A DNA stretch of 64,000 bases from Pseudonocardia sp. DSM 110487 (GCF_019468565.1 NZ_CP080521.1:2604001-2668000), one strand, 5' to 3'. Counted from the first letter of the stretch, positions 1-8,376 are shown. Notes: generated by a model not told the origin, from the letters alone. Program-made: numbers and translations.

Positions 1-2
1 TC

Positions 3-356
3 GCGTTCCTGCGCCGAATCCTCGATGAGGTCGGCAGGGCAGGCCTCGACCCGATCGACAAGTGGGACGACCCCACCTACACCGCCGGCATCCCACGGCA
101 GGTCTACTTGCAGTACCTCGGCCAGGATGCGCCTTCGTCCTGGACGTTCCGGCTGCCCCAGGGTGTGGTGGGCGAGCGCCTGCAGGTGGGCGACCGGTTC
201 GTCGTCGACGTGATCGACACCTGGAACATGACGGTGGAGACGGTCGATCGTGAGTTCATGCTGACCTCCGTGGAGCGCAACACGGCCACCGCCGATGCGG
301 AGCCCGTGGAGCTCCCCGCAGGCGCGGCACTGGCGCTGCGGATCCGGCGGGCTTGA
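3..356 (+). CDS. DUF5605-type C-terminal domain of a glycosidase-like protein (5' end outside window)
   Basis: The last 117 residues of a protein that begins before the window. The visible part has the pattern Y-L-Q-Y-L-G, W-T-F-R-L-P and a strongly conserved V-D-V-I-D-T-W-N-M-T-V block, which I recognise as the small beta-sandwich DUF5605 module found at the C-terminus of DUF5060/DUF4038 (apiosidase-like) glycoside hydrolase relatives. The catalytic part is not in the window, so substrate cannot be judged. It ends in TGA at 354-356. The last ~57 codons recur as a truncated copy at 822-1008. Family call is by motif memory. Confidence 0.7.
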   Translation, partial: AFLRRILDEVGRAGLDPIDKWDDPTYTAGIPRQVYLQYLGQDAPSSWTFRLPQGVVGERLQVGDRFVVDVIDTWNMTVETVDREFMLTSVERNTATADAEPVELPAGAALALRIRRA

Positions 357-552
357 CCTCGACTCGACCCGAGGGTCGGCCCTCTGATCGCAGGGCTCGG
401 AGAGCATCTCGCAGGGCGGAGCCGGGGCGGCGGCGCAACCAGTGCCGGTCGACGCACCTCGTCACCGGTCAGACACCCCATCGACCGGGTGCGTCACCCG
501 AGAACGAGCGCGCCGGGCGACACAGGCGCTGGGGCACCGGGCTGGCGGCGGG

Positions 553-619
553 CATGATCCGAAGTACCGGTTGCTCACGGCTGTCGCCACGACCATGAGC
601 ACCCGTAACTCCGGATCAT
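553..619. repeat. REP-like palindromic repeat, copy A
   Basis: An imperfect palindrome that begins ATGATCC and ends GGATCAT, with GGTTGCTCA in the left arm and CCATGAGCACCC in the right arm. The same layout occurs at 639-680 (with a perfect stem) and at 11733-11798, so this is a dispersed short palindromic repeat family. No gene is visible in 357-821 apart from these repeats. Confidence 0.75.
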
Positions 620-638
620 GGAAGCGAAGATCGCACAC

Positions 639-680
639 AGCGGTTGCTCATGGCTGCCGGCACAGCCATGAGCAACCGCT
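639..680. repeat. REP-like palindromic repeat, copy B (perfect 18-bp stem)
   Basis: AGCGGTTGCTCATGGCTG is followed after a 6-nt spacer (CCGGCA) by its exact reverse complement, giving an 18-bp stem with a 6-nt loop. It is flanked by GGATCATG at 613-620 and CGGATCATG at about 685-693, the same outer motif as in copy A. There is no T-run, so a simple intrinsic terminator is unlikely. Confidence 0.85.
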
Positions 681-821
681 AGTTCGGATCATGGGCGCGG
701 CCGCCGCCGAACGGGCCCCGGCAAGAGCGCCGAACACCCATTCGCGTGAACGGTCCGCCCCGTGCCGCACAGATCGATTGTGTCGTCCCCGATCGCGGAC
801 GCAACCCGACCTGCGCCGCCC

Positions 822-1008
822 GGTGGGCGACCGGTTCGTCGTCGACGTGATCGACACCTGGAACATGACGGTGGAGACGGTCGATCGTGAGTTCACGTTG
901 GTGTCCGTGCAGCGGAACGAGGCAACGGCCGACGCGGAGCCCATCACGCTCCCGAGGGGCGAGGCGCTGGCGCTGCGCATCCGTCGGGTCGACGTCGACG
1001 CGGGTTGA
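822..1008 (+). pseudogene. Truncated duplicate of the DUF5605 C-terminal tail
   Basis: This stretch repeats the end of the gene at 3-356. The first 74 bases (822-895) are identical to 185-258; after that the two copies diverge at DNA level but still encode similar tails ending L-A-L-R-I-R-R. The frame is open and stops at TGA 1006-1008, but no start codon or upstream domain belongs to it: the preceding bases are unrelated repeat-rich sequence. It is a partial duplication or the relic of a tandem paralogue whose front was lost. The 74-bp identity next to divergent flanks suggests recent gene conversion. Confidence 0.8.
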
Positions 1009-1021
1009 AATTCGACCGCGC

Positions 1022-1867
1022 TCAGGCGTGGGTGTCGTCGTAGGCCAGCTTGCCGCCCAGCTTGCGTGAGGCCTCGGCCTGGGCGAGGAGCTCCCGGGCC
1101 TTGGCCTGCCCGGCCTCGATGGCGTCCGCGCCGGCGATGAAGCGCTGCAGTGGCTTTTCCTGGTCGGCGATGGCCAGCAGGGCGCGGGCGAGCTTGGCCG
1201 GGTCGCCGGGCTGACGGCCGTTCATGCTCCTCATGCCCTCGATCCTCGGGGCGGTCCGCGGGGCGTAGTCGTCGATTGACAGCTCGGGCCATGTGGTGGA
1301 GCCGTCCACGAGCAGCTCGGTGCGGAAGTAGCCGGGCTCCACGACGGTGGTGTGGATGTTGTACGGCTCCACGTCGTGGCGCAGGGACTCCATCCAGCCC
1401 TCTTCGGCGAACTTGGAGGCGGCGTAGGCGGCAGTGAATTCCATGCCTACGAGGCCGGCGGTCGAGGTGATGGTGATGACGTGGCCGGCACGCTGTGCGC
1501 GCATGAGTGGCAGGACGGCGCGGGTGACGTTCATCGGGCCGAAGAGGTTGGTCTCGAACTGCTGGCGCATCTGAGCGGGCGAGATCTCCTCGAAGTAGCC
1601 GGTGAAGAGGTTCCCGGCGTTGTTGATCAGGACGTCGATGCGGCCGAAGCGGTCGACAGCGGCCTGTGCGGCGGCCTCGGCGTCCTCGAGGCTTGTGATG
1701 TCCAGCTTGGTGACCAGCAGGTTGTCCTGAGGTCCGCCCAGGGTCTTCTCGACCTGTTCGGGGCGGCGGCCGGTGGCGACGACCTGGTGGCCTGCGGCGA
1801 GGGCCTCGCGTGCGATGTCCGTGCCCAGACCACGTCCGGCACCGGTGACGAGAATGACCTTGCTCAT
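1022..1867 (-). CDS. Short-chain dehydrogenase/reductase (SDR), first of three
   Basis: A 281-residue classical SDR, probably an NAD(P)-dependent oxidoreductase of unknown substrate. It shows the Rossmann motif T-G-A-G-R-G-L-G near the N-terminus, N-N-A-G, and the active-site Y-A-A-S-K following S-T-A-G. The ATG at 1867 is chosen because AAGGAAC lies just upstream and the protein starts right before the first beta strand. It follows the SDR at 1878-2642 after 10 bases and closely resembles the one at 2662-3510 (shared G-Y/F-F-E-E-I-S and G-A-D-A-I/V-E-A segments), so the operon carries two paralogues around a third SDR. Confidence 0.85.
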   Translation of the reverse strand: MSKVILVTGAGRGLGTDIAREALAAGHQVVATGRRPEQVEKTLGGPQDNLLVTKLDITSLEDAEAAAQAAVDRFGRIDVLINNAGNLFTGYFEEISPAQMRQQFETNLFGPMNVTRAVLPLMRAQRAGHVITITSTAGLVGMEFTAAYAASKFAEEGWMESLRHDVEPYNIHTTVVEPGYFRTELLVDGSTTWPELSIDDYAPRTAPRIEGMRSMNGRQPGDPAKLARALLAIADQEKPLQRFIAGADAIEAGQAKARELLAQAEASRKLGGKLAYDDTHA

Positions 1868-1877
1868 GGGGTTCCTT

Positions 1878-2642
1878 CTAGGCCTGCTCGGTGGGCATGA
1901 TCCACAGCTCGCTGATGGAGGCGTGGCGGGGCCGGGTGACCATGTAGGCGACGCCGTCGGCGATGTCGTCGGCGGCGAGGATCTCGGTCGTCTCCACGAA
2001 GGGGGTGATGATCGCGGCCTGGATCTCGGAGTTGTTGTGCGAGCCCAGTTCGGTGTCCACACCGCCCGGTTCGAGGACACCGACGCGGACGTGCCGCCGG
2101 GTGACTTCCTGGCGCAGGCTCTCGGTGAAGCCGTTCACGCCGAACTTGGTGAGGTTGTAGACGCCGTAGCCGTTCCAGGCGACGCGGCCTGCGATGGAGC
2201 TGATGTTGACGATGTCGGCGACCCGGCGCGGACCGTCCTCGGCGGCCTCGAGCAGGTGCGGGAGGGCGGCGCGGGTGGTGGACAGCAGGCCCTGGACGTT
2301 GACGGCGATCATGCGGTCCCACTCGTCGGCGTCCGCGCCGACGATGGGGCCCAGGAGCATCAGCCCGGCGTTGTTGACCAAGGTGTCCAGCCGGCCGAAG
2401 CGCTCGACGGTCTGCTGTACGGCGTCCTCGGCCTGGATGCGGTCGGTGATGTCCGCCTCCACGACCAGCGCGGTGCCGCCTCCCTTCTCGATCTCGGTGG
2501 CCAGGTCGAGCAGCCGGTCCTTTCGGCGGGCCACGAGCGCTACGGCGGCGCCGTGTTCGGCGAGCCGGCGAGCGGTGGCGGCGCCGATACCGCTGCTCGC
2601 GCCGGTGACGAGCGCGACGGTGCCGGTCAGGGTCGATGCCAT
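1878..2642 (-). CDS. SDR family NAD(P)-dependent oxidoreductase, second of three
   Basis: A 254-residue SDR with T-G-A-S-S-G-I-G at the N-terminus, N-N-A-G in the middle and a Y-N-L-T-K active-site segment. The end (P-R-H-A-S-I-S-E-L) is typical of the YdfG/serine-dehydrogenase-like branch whose members reduce small ketones or oxidise hydroxyacids; the substrate here is unknown. ATG 2642 is preferred over an in-frame upstream start because AAAGAGGA lies at SD distance. It is the middle gene of a three-SDR operon read leftwards, under the presumed control of the divergent MmyB-like regulator. Confidence 0.85.
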   Translation of the reverse strand: MASTLTGTVALVTGASSGIGAATARRLAEHGAAVALVARRKDRLLDLATEIEKGGGTALVVEADITDRIQAEDAVQQTVERFGRLDTLVNNAGLMLLGPIVGADADEWDRMIAVNVQGLLSTTRAALPHLLEAAEDGPRRVADIVNISSIAGRVAWNGYGVYNLTKFGVNGFTESLRQEVTRRHVRVGVLEPGGVDTELGSHNNSEIQAAIITPFVETTEILAADDIADGVAYMVTRPRHASISELWIMPTEQA

Positions 2643-2661
2643 GGGGTGGGTCCTCTTTCCG

Positions 2662-3510
2662 TCAGGCATGTGCGTCGTCGTGTGCGAGCGACGAGGACAG
2701 CGCTCGGTGGGCGTCGACCTCGGCGATCAGCCGCTCGGCCTTCTGCTCGACGGCCTCGACGGCGTCGGCACCTGCGACCCAGCGCAGCGGCGGCTCGTCC
2801 TGACCGGCGAGCCCGACCAGCGCCGTGGCCAGCTTGGCGGGGTCGCCGCCCTGCAGCCCGTTCATGCCGTTCCAGGTGGTGACGGTCTGCGTGGTGCGCT
2901 CGGCGTAGTCCTCGATCGAGGGCTCGGCGTAGCTGGTCGACTCCGGGGTGAGCAGTTCGGTGCGGAAGAAGCCGGGCTCGACGAGCATCGTGCGGATGCC
3001 GAACGGGGCCACCTCTGGGGTCAGCGACTCGATCCAGCCCTCGACGCCGAACTTCGACGCGGCGTAGGCCGAGACGAACTCCCCGCCGACGATGCCGGCC
3101 GTCGACGAGATCGCCACCACCAGCCCCGATCGTTGGGCGCGCATCACGGGCAGCACGGCGCGGGTGACGTTCAGCGGGCCGAACAGGTTGGTCTCGACCT
3201 GTGCCCGGAAGTCCTCCGCGCTGATCTCCTCGAAGAACCCGGCGTAGAAGTTGGCCGCGTTGTTGACCAGGACGTCGATGCGGCCGAACCGGTCCACGGC
3301 GGCCCGGACCGCGGCCTGCGCGTCGGCCGGGTCGGTCACGTCGAGCTGCACCGCAAGCAGGTCATCGGACTCACCGACCGCCTTGGCCACCTTCTCCGCG
3401 TCACGGCCGGTAGCCACGACCGCGTGCCCGGCCGCAAGGGCCGCCTGCGCGATGTCCGCGCCCATCCCCCGGCCGGCACCGGTGACCAGCCAGACCTTCT
3501 TCTCAGCCAT
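2662..3510 (-). CDS. SDR family oxidoreductase, first gene of the SDR operon
   Basis: A 282-residue SDR with T-G-A-G-R-G-M-G, N-N-A and Y-A-A-S-K motifs. It is a close paralogue of 1022-1867. ATG 3510 has GAAGAAGAGG directly upstream; a start at 3525 would add five residues. It reads away from the MmyB-like regulator at 3657, with about 146 bases between the starts. In many actinomycetes MmyB-like regulators sit divergent to the SDR they control, so autoregulated co-control is the likely arrangement. The same SDR/MmyB layout occurs in ruined form at 4614-4948. Confidence 0.85.
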   Translation of the reverse strand: MAEKKVWLVTGAGRGMGADIAQAALAAGHAVVATGRDAEKVAKAVGESDDLLAVQLDVTDPADAQAAVRAAVDRFGRIDVLVNNAANFYAGFFEEISAEDFRAQVETNLFGPLNVTRAVLPVMRAQRSGLVVAISSTAGIVGGEFVSAYAASKFGVEGWIESLTPEVAPFGIRTMLVEPGFFRTELLTPESTSYAEPSIEDYAERTTQTVTTWNGMNGLQGGDPAKLATALVGLAGQDEPPLRWVAGADAVEAVEQKAERLIAEVDAHRALSSSLAHDDAHA

Positions 3511-3656
3511 GTCCTCTTCTTCCATCAGGTTCTCGAGTGCCGCGTCAGCGGCGTCGAACCTCATGCAACCCGGCGCCGGAACCGCGAAGAAGTTGCTGCT
3601 GAAAGGCGTACTGGCAGCACACCCCTCGTCCTCGGATCTGCGCCTAGCCTTCAGAG

Positions 3657-4538
3657 GTGGACAACCGCGCCGAGGTCAAAGAGTTCCTCAGCTCCCGGCG
3701 GGCCAAGATCACGCCGCAGCAGGCAGGCCTGGCGATCTTCGGCCGCAACCGGCGCGTGCCGGGACTGCGCCGCAGTGAGGTCGCCGACCTGGCCGGGGTC
3801 AGCGTCGAGTACTACGCCCAGCTCGAACGGGGCGACCTCCGCGGCGTCTCCGACAGCGTGCTGGAGGCCCTGGCCCGCGCCCTGAAGCTCGACGAGGCCG
3901 AGCGGGCGCACCTGACCGACCTCGCCCACGCCGCCGGCCCTGCGCCCCGCACCCGCCGCAAGCCCCCGACGCAAGCGGTCCGGCCGAGCGTGCAGCGGAT
4001 CCTCGACGGCATGACCGAGGTGCCTGCCTTCGTCCTCAACGGACGCCTGGACGTCCTCGCCGCCAACCCACTGGCCGTGGCGCTGTTCGCACCCGTGTTC
4101 GCCGACCCTGCCCGGCCGGTCAACCACGCCCGGTTCAACTTCCTCGACCCCCGGGCCCATGACTTCTGGATCGACTGGGAACGCGCCGCCGACGACGCCG
4201 TGGCCACGCTGCGCACCGCAGCCGGCCGCAACCCCTACGACAAGGAACTGACGGACCTCGTCGGCGAACTGTGCACCCGCAGCGACGCCTTCCGCGTCCG
4301 TTGGGCCGCCCACGACGTCCACCTGCACCGCACCGGGATCAAACACATCCGGCACCCCGTGGTCGGTGAGCTGCACCTGTCCTACGAGGTCATGGAACTG
4401 CCCGCCGACCCGGGCCAGGCCCTTGTCGCCTTCAGCGCCGAAAAGGGCACGCCCGACGACGACGCCCTCCGGCTCCTCGCCAGCTGGGCCGCCACCCACA
4501 ACCCGGCCGACGCGCTGGCGCCACCGGCTACCCCTTGA
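3657..4538 (+). CDS. MmyB-like XRE-family transcriptional regulator
   Basis: A 293-residue DNA-binding regulator. Residues ~10-75 form an XRE-type helix-turn-helix (G-L-R-R-S-E-V-A-D-L-A-G-V-S, then Y-Y-A-Q-L-E-R-G). Residues ~105-285 match the MmyB-like ligand-binding domain, with the pattern F-x-x-D-W-E-x-x-A-x-x-x-V-A-T-L-R, then L-V-G-E-L and R-W-A-A-H-D-V. The GTG at 3657 begins with no clear SD, so the message may be leaderless. Divergent from the SDR operon, its likely target. Ligand unknown. Confidence 0.85.
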   Translation: MDNRAEVKEFLSSRRAKITPQQAGLAIFGRNRRVPGLRRSEVADLAGVSVEYYAQLERGDLRGVSDSVLEALARALKLDEAERAHLTDLAHAAGPAPRTRRKPPTQAVRPSVQRILDGMTEVPAFVLNGRLDVLAANPLAVALFAPVFADPARPVNHARFNFLDPRAHDFWIDWERAADDAVATLRTAAGRNPYDKELTDLVGELCTRSDAFRVRWAAHDVHLHRTGIKHIRHPVVGELHLSYEVMELPADPGQALVAFSAEKGTPDDDALRLLASWAATHNPADALAPPATP

Positions 4539-4613
4539 TCGAACCCGCCCTGAGGTACAGCGATGCGGGTTCCGCAAGCTCGCCGAAGCGCACCTCGCCT
4601 GTCCCCTCGCGGC

Positions 4614-4770
4614 TCAGCCTTCCGGGTGGTCGACGCTGCGGGTGAGGCCCCGCCACTCGTCGAAGGCGGCCCGCAGGGAGTCCAGCCGTGCCGCGGCGAT
4701 GTCGTACGCGGCCGTGCCCAGCAGCAGGCGCAGCGGCGGGTGCTGCGCCCCGACCGCGGTGATGAGGTGT
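4614..4770 (-). pseudogene. C-terminal remnant of an SDR oxidoreductase
   Basis: Read on the minus strand this gives P-P-L-R-L-L-L-G-T-A-A-Y-D then L-D-S-L-R-A-A-F-D-E-W and a TGA stop at 4614-4616, the usual C-terminal tail of MmyB-linked SDRs (compare P-L-R-W-V-A-G-A-D-A in the gene at 2662). There is no Rossmann domain: homology breaks at about 4770, where the plus-strand MmyB remnant begins. Confidence 0.7.
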
Positions 4771-4948
4771 CTGGCGGTACTTCTTCGGCCTGAACACCCG
4801 GGTCCGGCACACCCCGGAGGCCGAGGGGCCGTTCAAGGCCGCCCTGGTGGCCGACCTGCGCGCCGCCGCGGGCCGGTACCCGGCCGATCAGGCGCTGCGC
4901 CGGCTGGTCGCGGAGTTGCGCGCGAACAGCGCCCGGTTCGCCGAGCTG
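4766..4948 (+). pseudogene. C-terminal remnant of an MmyB-like regulator
   Basis: The plus-strand frame reads Y-F-F-G-L-N-T, then A-A-L-V-A-D-L-R-A-A-A-G-R-Y-P and L-R-R-L-V-A-E-L-R-A-N-S, matching the middle of the MmyB ligand domain of the intact regulator at 3657 (V-A-T-L-R-T-A-A-G-R-N-P, L-V-G-E-L). The helix-turn-helix and the end of the domain are missing. With the SDR tail at 4614-4770 it marks a divergent gene pair whose central part, including both starts, has been deleted. Confidence 0.65.
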
Positions 4949-4970
4949 CGGTCGAGGCGATCATGGTCCG

Positions 4971-5996
4971 CTATCCGCGCACCGGCCCGGTGGACTCGCG
5001 CACGGTGAGGTGGGTCGGCAGCCGCTCCTGACCCCGGCTCCCGGAGCGGCCCGTGCCGCGTCCGAGCAGGTCCAGCAGCATGTCGGTGGCAACCCGGCCG
5101 GCCCGTTCGATGGGTGCGGTGAGGGTGGTGAGCGTGGGGTGGCAGAAGTCGGCGCCGAAGATGTCGTCGCAGCCGACCACGCTGATGTCGGCCGGCACCC
5201 GCAGCCCGCGTTCGGCCAGGCGCTTGAGCATGCCGATCGCGAGCAGGTCGTTGAACGCGAGCACGGCGGTGGCGTCCGCGTGCACCGCGGCGTCGGCCGC
5301 GGCGGCCCCGGAGTGGACGAACGGGGTGAACGGCCCGAGGCGCACCGCCGACAGGCCGAGCCGCTGCGCGGTGGACCGCACAGCCCGCCAGCGCCGTCCG
5401 TTGGACCACGAGCTGGTCGGGCCCCCGGCGTAGGCGAGACGGCGGTGGCCGAGCGACGCCAGGTGCTCGACGGCCTGCGCCGTGCCGCCTGCGCTGTCGA
5501 TCAGGACCGCGCTCACGCCGGGGATGCTGCGGTTGAGCGCGACGAGCGGGATCGTGGTCGCGGCGCGTCCCAGCTCCGCGTCGGGCAGCCGGGAGGCCGC
5601 GAGGATCAGCCCGTCCACCGACTTCCGCAGCCGGTCGATGTGGCCGGCCTCCACATCGGCCGACTCCTCTGTGTCCACGAGCAGCTGGGCGTACCCGGCC
5701 GCCGCGCTCTGCTGCTGGGTGCCGCGGATGACGTCGAAGAAGAACGGGTTGGTGATGTCGGGGATCAGGAGGGCGATCGTCTCGGTGCGTCCCGACAGCA
5801 GCGAGCGGGCCCGCGGGTTGGGCTGGTAGCCCAACTCCTCCGCGGCAGCCACGACCCGCAGCCGGGTGGCCTCGCTGACCCGACCGGGCCGCGTGAGGGC
5901 CCGCGAGACCGTCGAGACGGCGACGCCGCAGCGCGCGGCGACGTCGCTGATGGTGGGCGACCGGCTCGGGGACGCCGGTCCGTTGGCGGGGGCCAT
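4971..5996 (-). CDS. LacI-family transcriptional regulator of the adjacent sugar ABC operon
   Basis: A 341-residue LacI/GalR repressor. The N-terminal helix-turn-helix is T-I-S-D-V-A-A-R-C-G-V-A then S-T-V-S-R-A-L, followed by the hinge and a periplasmic-binding-protein-like sugar domain (A-L-L-I-P-D-I-T-N-P-F-F; V-V-G-C-D-D near the C-terminus). ATG 5996 has GGGGAGGGA at SD distance; a longer start further upstream is possible but lacks this. It is divergent from the transporter operon starting at 6122, and a LacI-type inverted repeat lies between them. Inducer unknown. Confidence 0.9.
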   Translation of the reverse strand: MAPANGPASPSRSPTISDVAARCGVAVSTVSRALTRPGRVSEATRLRVVAAAEELGYQPNPRARSLLSGRTETIALLIPDITNPFFFDVIRGTQQQSAAAGYAQLLVDTEESADVEAGHIDRLRKSVDGLILAASRLPDAELGRAATTIPLVALNRSIPGVSAVLIDSAGGTAQAVEHLASLGHRRLAYAGGPTSSWSNGRRWRAVRSTAQRLGLSAVRLGPFTPFVHSGAAAADAAVHADATAVLAFNDLLAIGMLKRLAERGLRVPADISVVGCDDIFGADFCHPTLTTLTAPIERAGRVATDMLLDLLGRGTGRSGSRGQERLPTHLTVRESTGPVRG

Positions 5997-6042
5997 CGAT
6001 CCCTCCCCTCGGGCCCGCAGGATGCCAGCCCTTGGCAACTCT

Positions 6043-6058
6043 TGGCAAAGGGTTGCCA
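6043..6058. promoter_or_regulatory. LacI-type operator
   Basis: TGGCAA-AGGG-TTGCCA, a perfect 6-bp inverted repeat with a 4-nt centre, between the divergent LacI gene and the ABC operon. An extra TTGGCAA half-site lies at 6032-6038. The right arm overlaps the -35 element of the operon promoter, as expected for a repressor site. Confidence 0.7.
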
Positions 6059-6081
6059 CGCTCTCGGGTGAGTCCTAGCGT
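6053..6081 (+). promoter_or_regulatory. Predicted promoter of the sugar ABC operon
   Basis: TTGCCA at 6053-6058 and TAGCGT at 6076-6081 with a 17-bp spacer, a sigma70-like layout about 40 bases before the ATG at 6122. The -35 box is one arm of the LacI-type operator. Confidence 0.5.
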
Positions 6082-6121
6082 TCCGCCAACGACAGCGGTG
6101 TCGCCGGACAAGGAGGTCCAG

Positions 6122-7465
6122 ATGGGTGCGAACCGGAGAACCGTCGTGCTGGCCGTCGGCGCGGTCTTCTCGCTGCTCGCGCTGGCCGCGTGTGGTGGAG
6201 GGGGCGGACAGGGCGGCGGCTCGGGCGGGGGCGGCCAGCTGGACGTGCTCGTCGGGGCCAACTCGAACTATCCCGAGCAGCAGCAGGAGTGGTTCACACA
6301 CATCCAGGACGCTTTCCGCGCGCGCACCGGTGCCGAGGTCCGGTTCGAGACGTTCGCTTCTGCCGCCGACGAGCAGAAACGGATCCAGACGGCGGTCGTC
6401 TCCGGCGAGGGGCCCGACGTCTACTCGCTCGGCACGACGTTCACCCCGGTCGCACAGGCCACCAGGGCTTTCGTCGAGCTCGGCGACGCGGAGTGGGCCG
6501 CGATCGGTGGGCGGGAGCGGTTCACCCCCGCGACCCTCGCGATGTCCGGGCCGGACGCCACCCACCAGGTCGGAATCCCGTTCCTGTCCCGGCCGTTCGC
6601 GATGGCCTACAACACCGAGCTCTTCGCGCAGGCCGGCCTCTCCGGCCCGCCCACAACCTGGGACCAGTTCGTCGAGTACGGCAAGCAGCTGACCAAGGAC
6701 GGGGTGTACGGGGCCGCGATCGCCTACTCGGACGACTACGACCCGTGGAAGTTCATCTGGATGTTCGCCAACCAGTACGGCAACAAGCTGGTCGACGGCG
6801 ACCGGGTCCGCCTCGACGACCCCACCGTCCAGCGGGCGTACCAGGAGTACTTCGGGTTCCTCACCGAGGACCGCATCGTCTCGCCCGAGGCGGTCGGGTG
6901 GAAGAACCCGCAGGCGCTGGCCTCGTTCGCCGAGGGCAAGGCGGCGATGATGCTGATGACGACGCCGACGTCGATCCCCACGCTCGAGAAGTCCGCCGTC
7001 GCCGGGAAGTTCGCGTACGCGCCGATGCCGGCCGTGCCACCCGGGGAGAGCGCGCTTGCCCCCGGTGGCGTGCCCGCGACGACGATCGTCTCTGGCGACA
7101 ACATCGCCATCGCCGACTACTCCGACAACAAGGACCTCGCGCTGCAGTTCGTCGAGCTGGTGACGAGCGAGGAGGAGCAGCTGCACTACACCGAGGTGTT
7201 CGGCGACCTTCCGACCAACGCCGCGGCGGCACAGAAGGTCACCTCGTCGAACGCGCAGCTGGCCCCGATCCTGCAGGCAGGCGCCACCGCGGTGCCCACG
7301 CCGTTCACCGGCGCATGGTCGGAGGTGCAGCTCGCGCTCACGAACGTCACCGTGCAGTCGCGCGCCGAGCTCGCCGCCGGCGGGGTGCCGCCGGAGGTCA
7401 TCGCCGCCCGGCTCGCCGAGGCGCAGGGGACGTCACAGGCCGCTCTCGACCGGGCCGGGCAGTAG
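6122..7465 (+). CDS. ABC transporter sugar-binding lipoprotein
   Basis: A 447-residue extracytoplasmic solute-binding protein (family 1, CUT1 sugars). A charged N-terminus and hydrophobic stretch lead to the lipobox L-A-A-C, then a Gly/Ser linker. The mature part has typical family-1 segments (S-G-E-G-P-D-V-Y, then P-F-L-S-R-P-F-A-M-A-Y-N, then F-A-E-G-K-A-A-M-M). ATG 6122 sits behind AAGGAGGTC. First gene of an operon with two permeases and a TIM-barrel sugar isomerase. There is no ATPase gene in the operon, common for actinomycete CUT1 systems that share an MsiK-type ATPase. Exact sugar unknown. Confidence 0.9.
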   Translation: MGANRRTVVLAVGAVFSLLALAACGGGGGQGGGSGGGGQLDVLVGANSNYPEQQQEWFTHIQDAFRARTGAEVRFETFASAADEQKRIQTAVVSGEGPDVYSLGTTFTPVAQATRAFVELGDAEWAAIGGRERFTPATLAMSGPDATHQVGIPFLSRPFAMAYNTELFAQAGLSGPPTTWDQFVEYGKQLTKDGVYGAAIAYSDDYDPWKFIWMFANQYGNKLVDGDRVRLDDPTVQRAYQEYFGFLTEDRIVSPEAVGWKNPQALASFAEGKAAMMLMTTPTSIPTLEKSAVAGKFAYAPMPAVPPGESALAPGGVPATTIVSGDNIAIADYSDNKDLALQFVELVTSEEEQLHYTEVFGDLPTNAAAAQKVTSSNAQLAPILQAGATAVPTPFTGAWSEVQLALTNVTVQSRAELAAGGVPPEVIAARLAEAQGTSQAALDRAGQ

Positions 7466-7479
7466 GCGGGGGAGAGGCC

Positions 7480-8376
7480 GTGACGAGCGCCGCAACCGCC
7501 CGCCGGGGACGTCCGCTGTGGCTGATGGCCCCCGGCGGCGCCTTGCTCGTGGTGATCATCGCCGTGCCGGCGGTGCTGGCCGTCTGGATGTCGCTGCTCG
7601 CCCTCGACCAGTACAGCCTGCGCGAGTGGCTCGCCGCGCCGTTCATCGGAGTGGAGAACTACGGCGAGGCGTTCACCGGAGGGCGGCTGCTGCACGCGGT
7701 CTGGGTGAGCGTCGCGTTCGGCGTGCTCACGACGCTGCTCACGCTGCCGCTCGGGGTCGCGGCGGCGCTCGCCGTGCACAACCGGTTCCGCGGACGCGGG
7801 CTGGTGCGCTCGATCTTCCTCGTGCCGTTCGTGCTCCCGTCGTTCGTCACGGCGACGATCTGGCGAACGTTGTTGCAGCCGAGCGGCGCGGTGAACCACA
7901 CGCTCGGCGCCTTCGGCGTGGACGGCGGCATGTGGCTGATCGGCGAGCGCAGCTTCTGGACGCTGGTGCTGGTCGACACGTGGGCGGCGTGGCCGTTCGT
8001 CTACCTGATGGCCCTCGCCGGGCTGCAGGTGATCGACCGCGAGGCACACGAGGCCGCGGCGCTCGACGGCGCGAGCTGGTGGCAGAAGCTGCGCTGGGTG
8101 GTGCTGCCGTACCTGCGCGGCCCGCTGGCGCTCGCAGTGATCATCGCGACGCTGCACCACATCAACAACTTCACGCTGCCGTTCGTGCTGTTCGGCAGCC
8201 CGGCGCCGCGCCCGGTGGAGGTGCTGCCGATGCTGACCTACACCACGTCGTTCGAGACGTTCCGGTTCGGGCTGGGCTCGGCGATGGCGATCCTGTCGAT
8301 CGTCCTCATCGCGATCCCGCTCTTCGTCTACCTGCGGGCCGTCCGGCTCGACACCGGTGAGCGGGGTGCGTCGTGA
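7480..8376 (+). CDS. Sugar ABC transporter permease (MalF-like)
   Basis: A 298-residue CUT1 inner-membrane permease with about six hydrophobic segments. The EAA loop that contacts the ATPase is visible as E-A-A-A-L-D-G-A-S-W-W-Q followed by V-V-L-P. GTG 7480 is preceded by GGGGGAGAGG and follows the binding protein by 14 bases. Its stop overlaps the next permease start by 4 nt (GTGA). Confidence 0.9.
   Translation: MTSAATARRGRPLWLMAPGGALLVVIIAVPAVLAVWMSLLALDQYSLREWLAAPFIGVENYGEAFTGGRLLHAVWVSVAFGVLTTLLTLPLGVAAALAVHNRFRGRGLVRSIFLVPFVLPSFVTATIWRTLLQPSGAVNHTLGAFGVDGGMWLIGERSFWTLVLVDTWAAWPFVYLMALAGLQVIDREAHEAAALDGASWWQKLRWVVLPYLRGPLALAVIIATLHHINNFTLPFVLFGSPAPRPVEVLPMLTYTTSFETFRFGLGSAMAILSIVLIAIPLFVYLRAVRLDTGERGAS

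Noticed and set aside
2194..3885. 563-codon plus-strand frame across the SDR operon
   Set aside because: Lies opposite three intact SDR genes and runs into the MmyB regulator in the wrong frame; composition is shadow-like.
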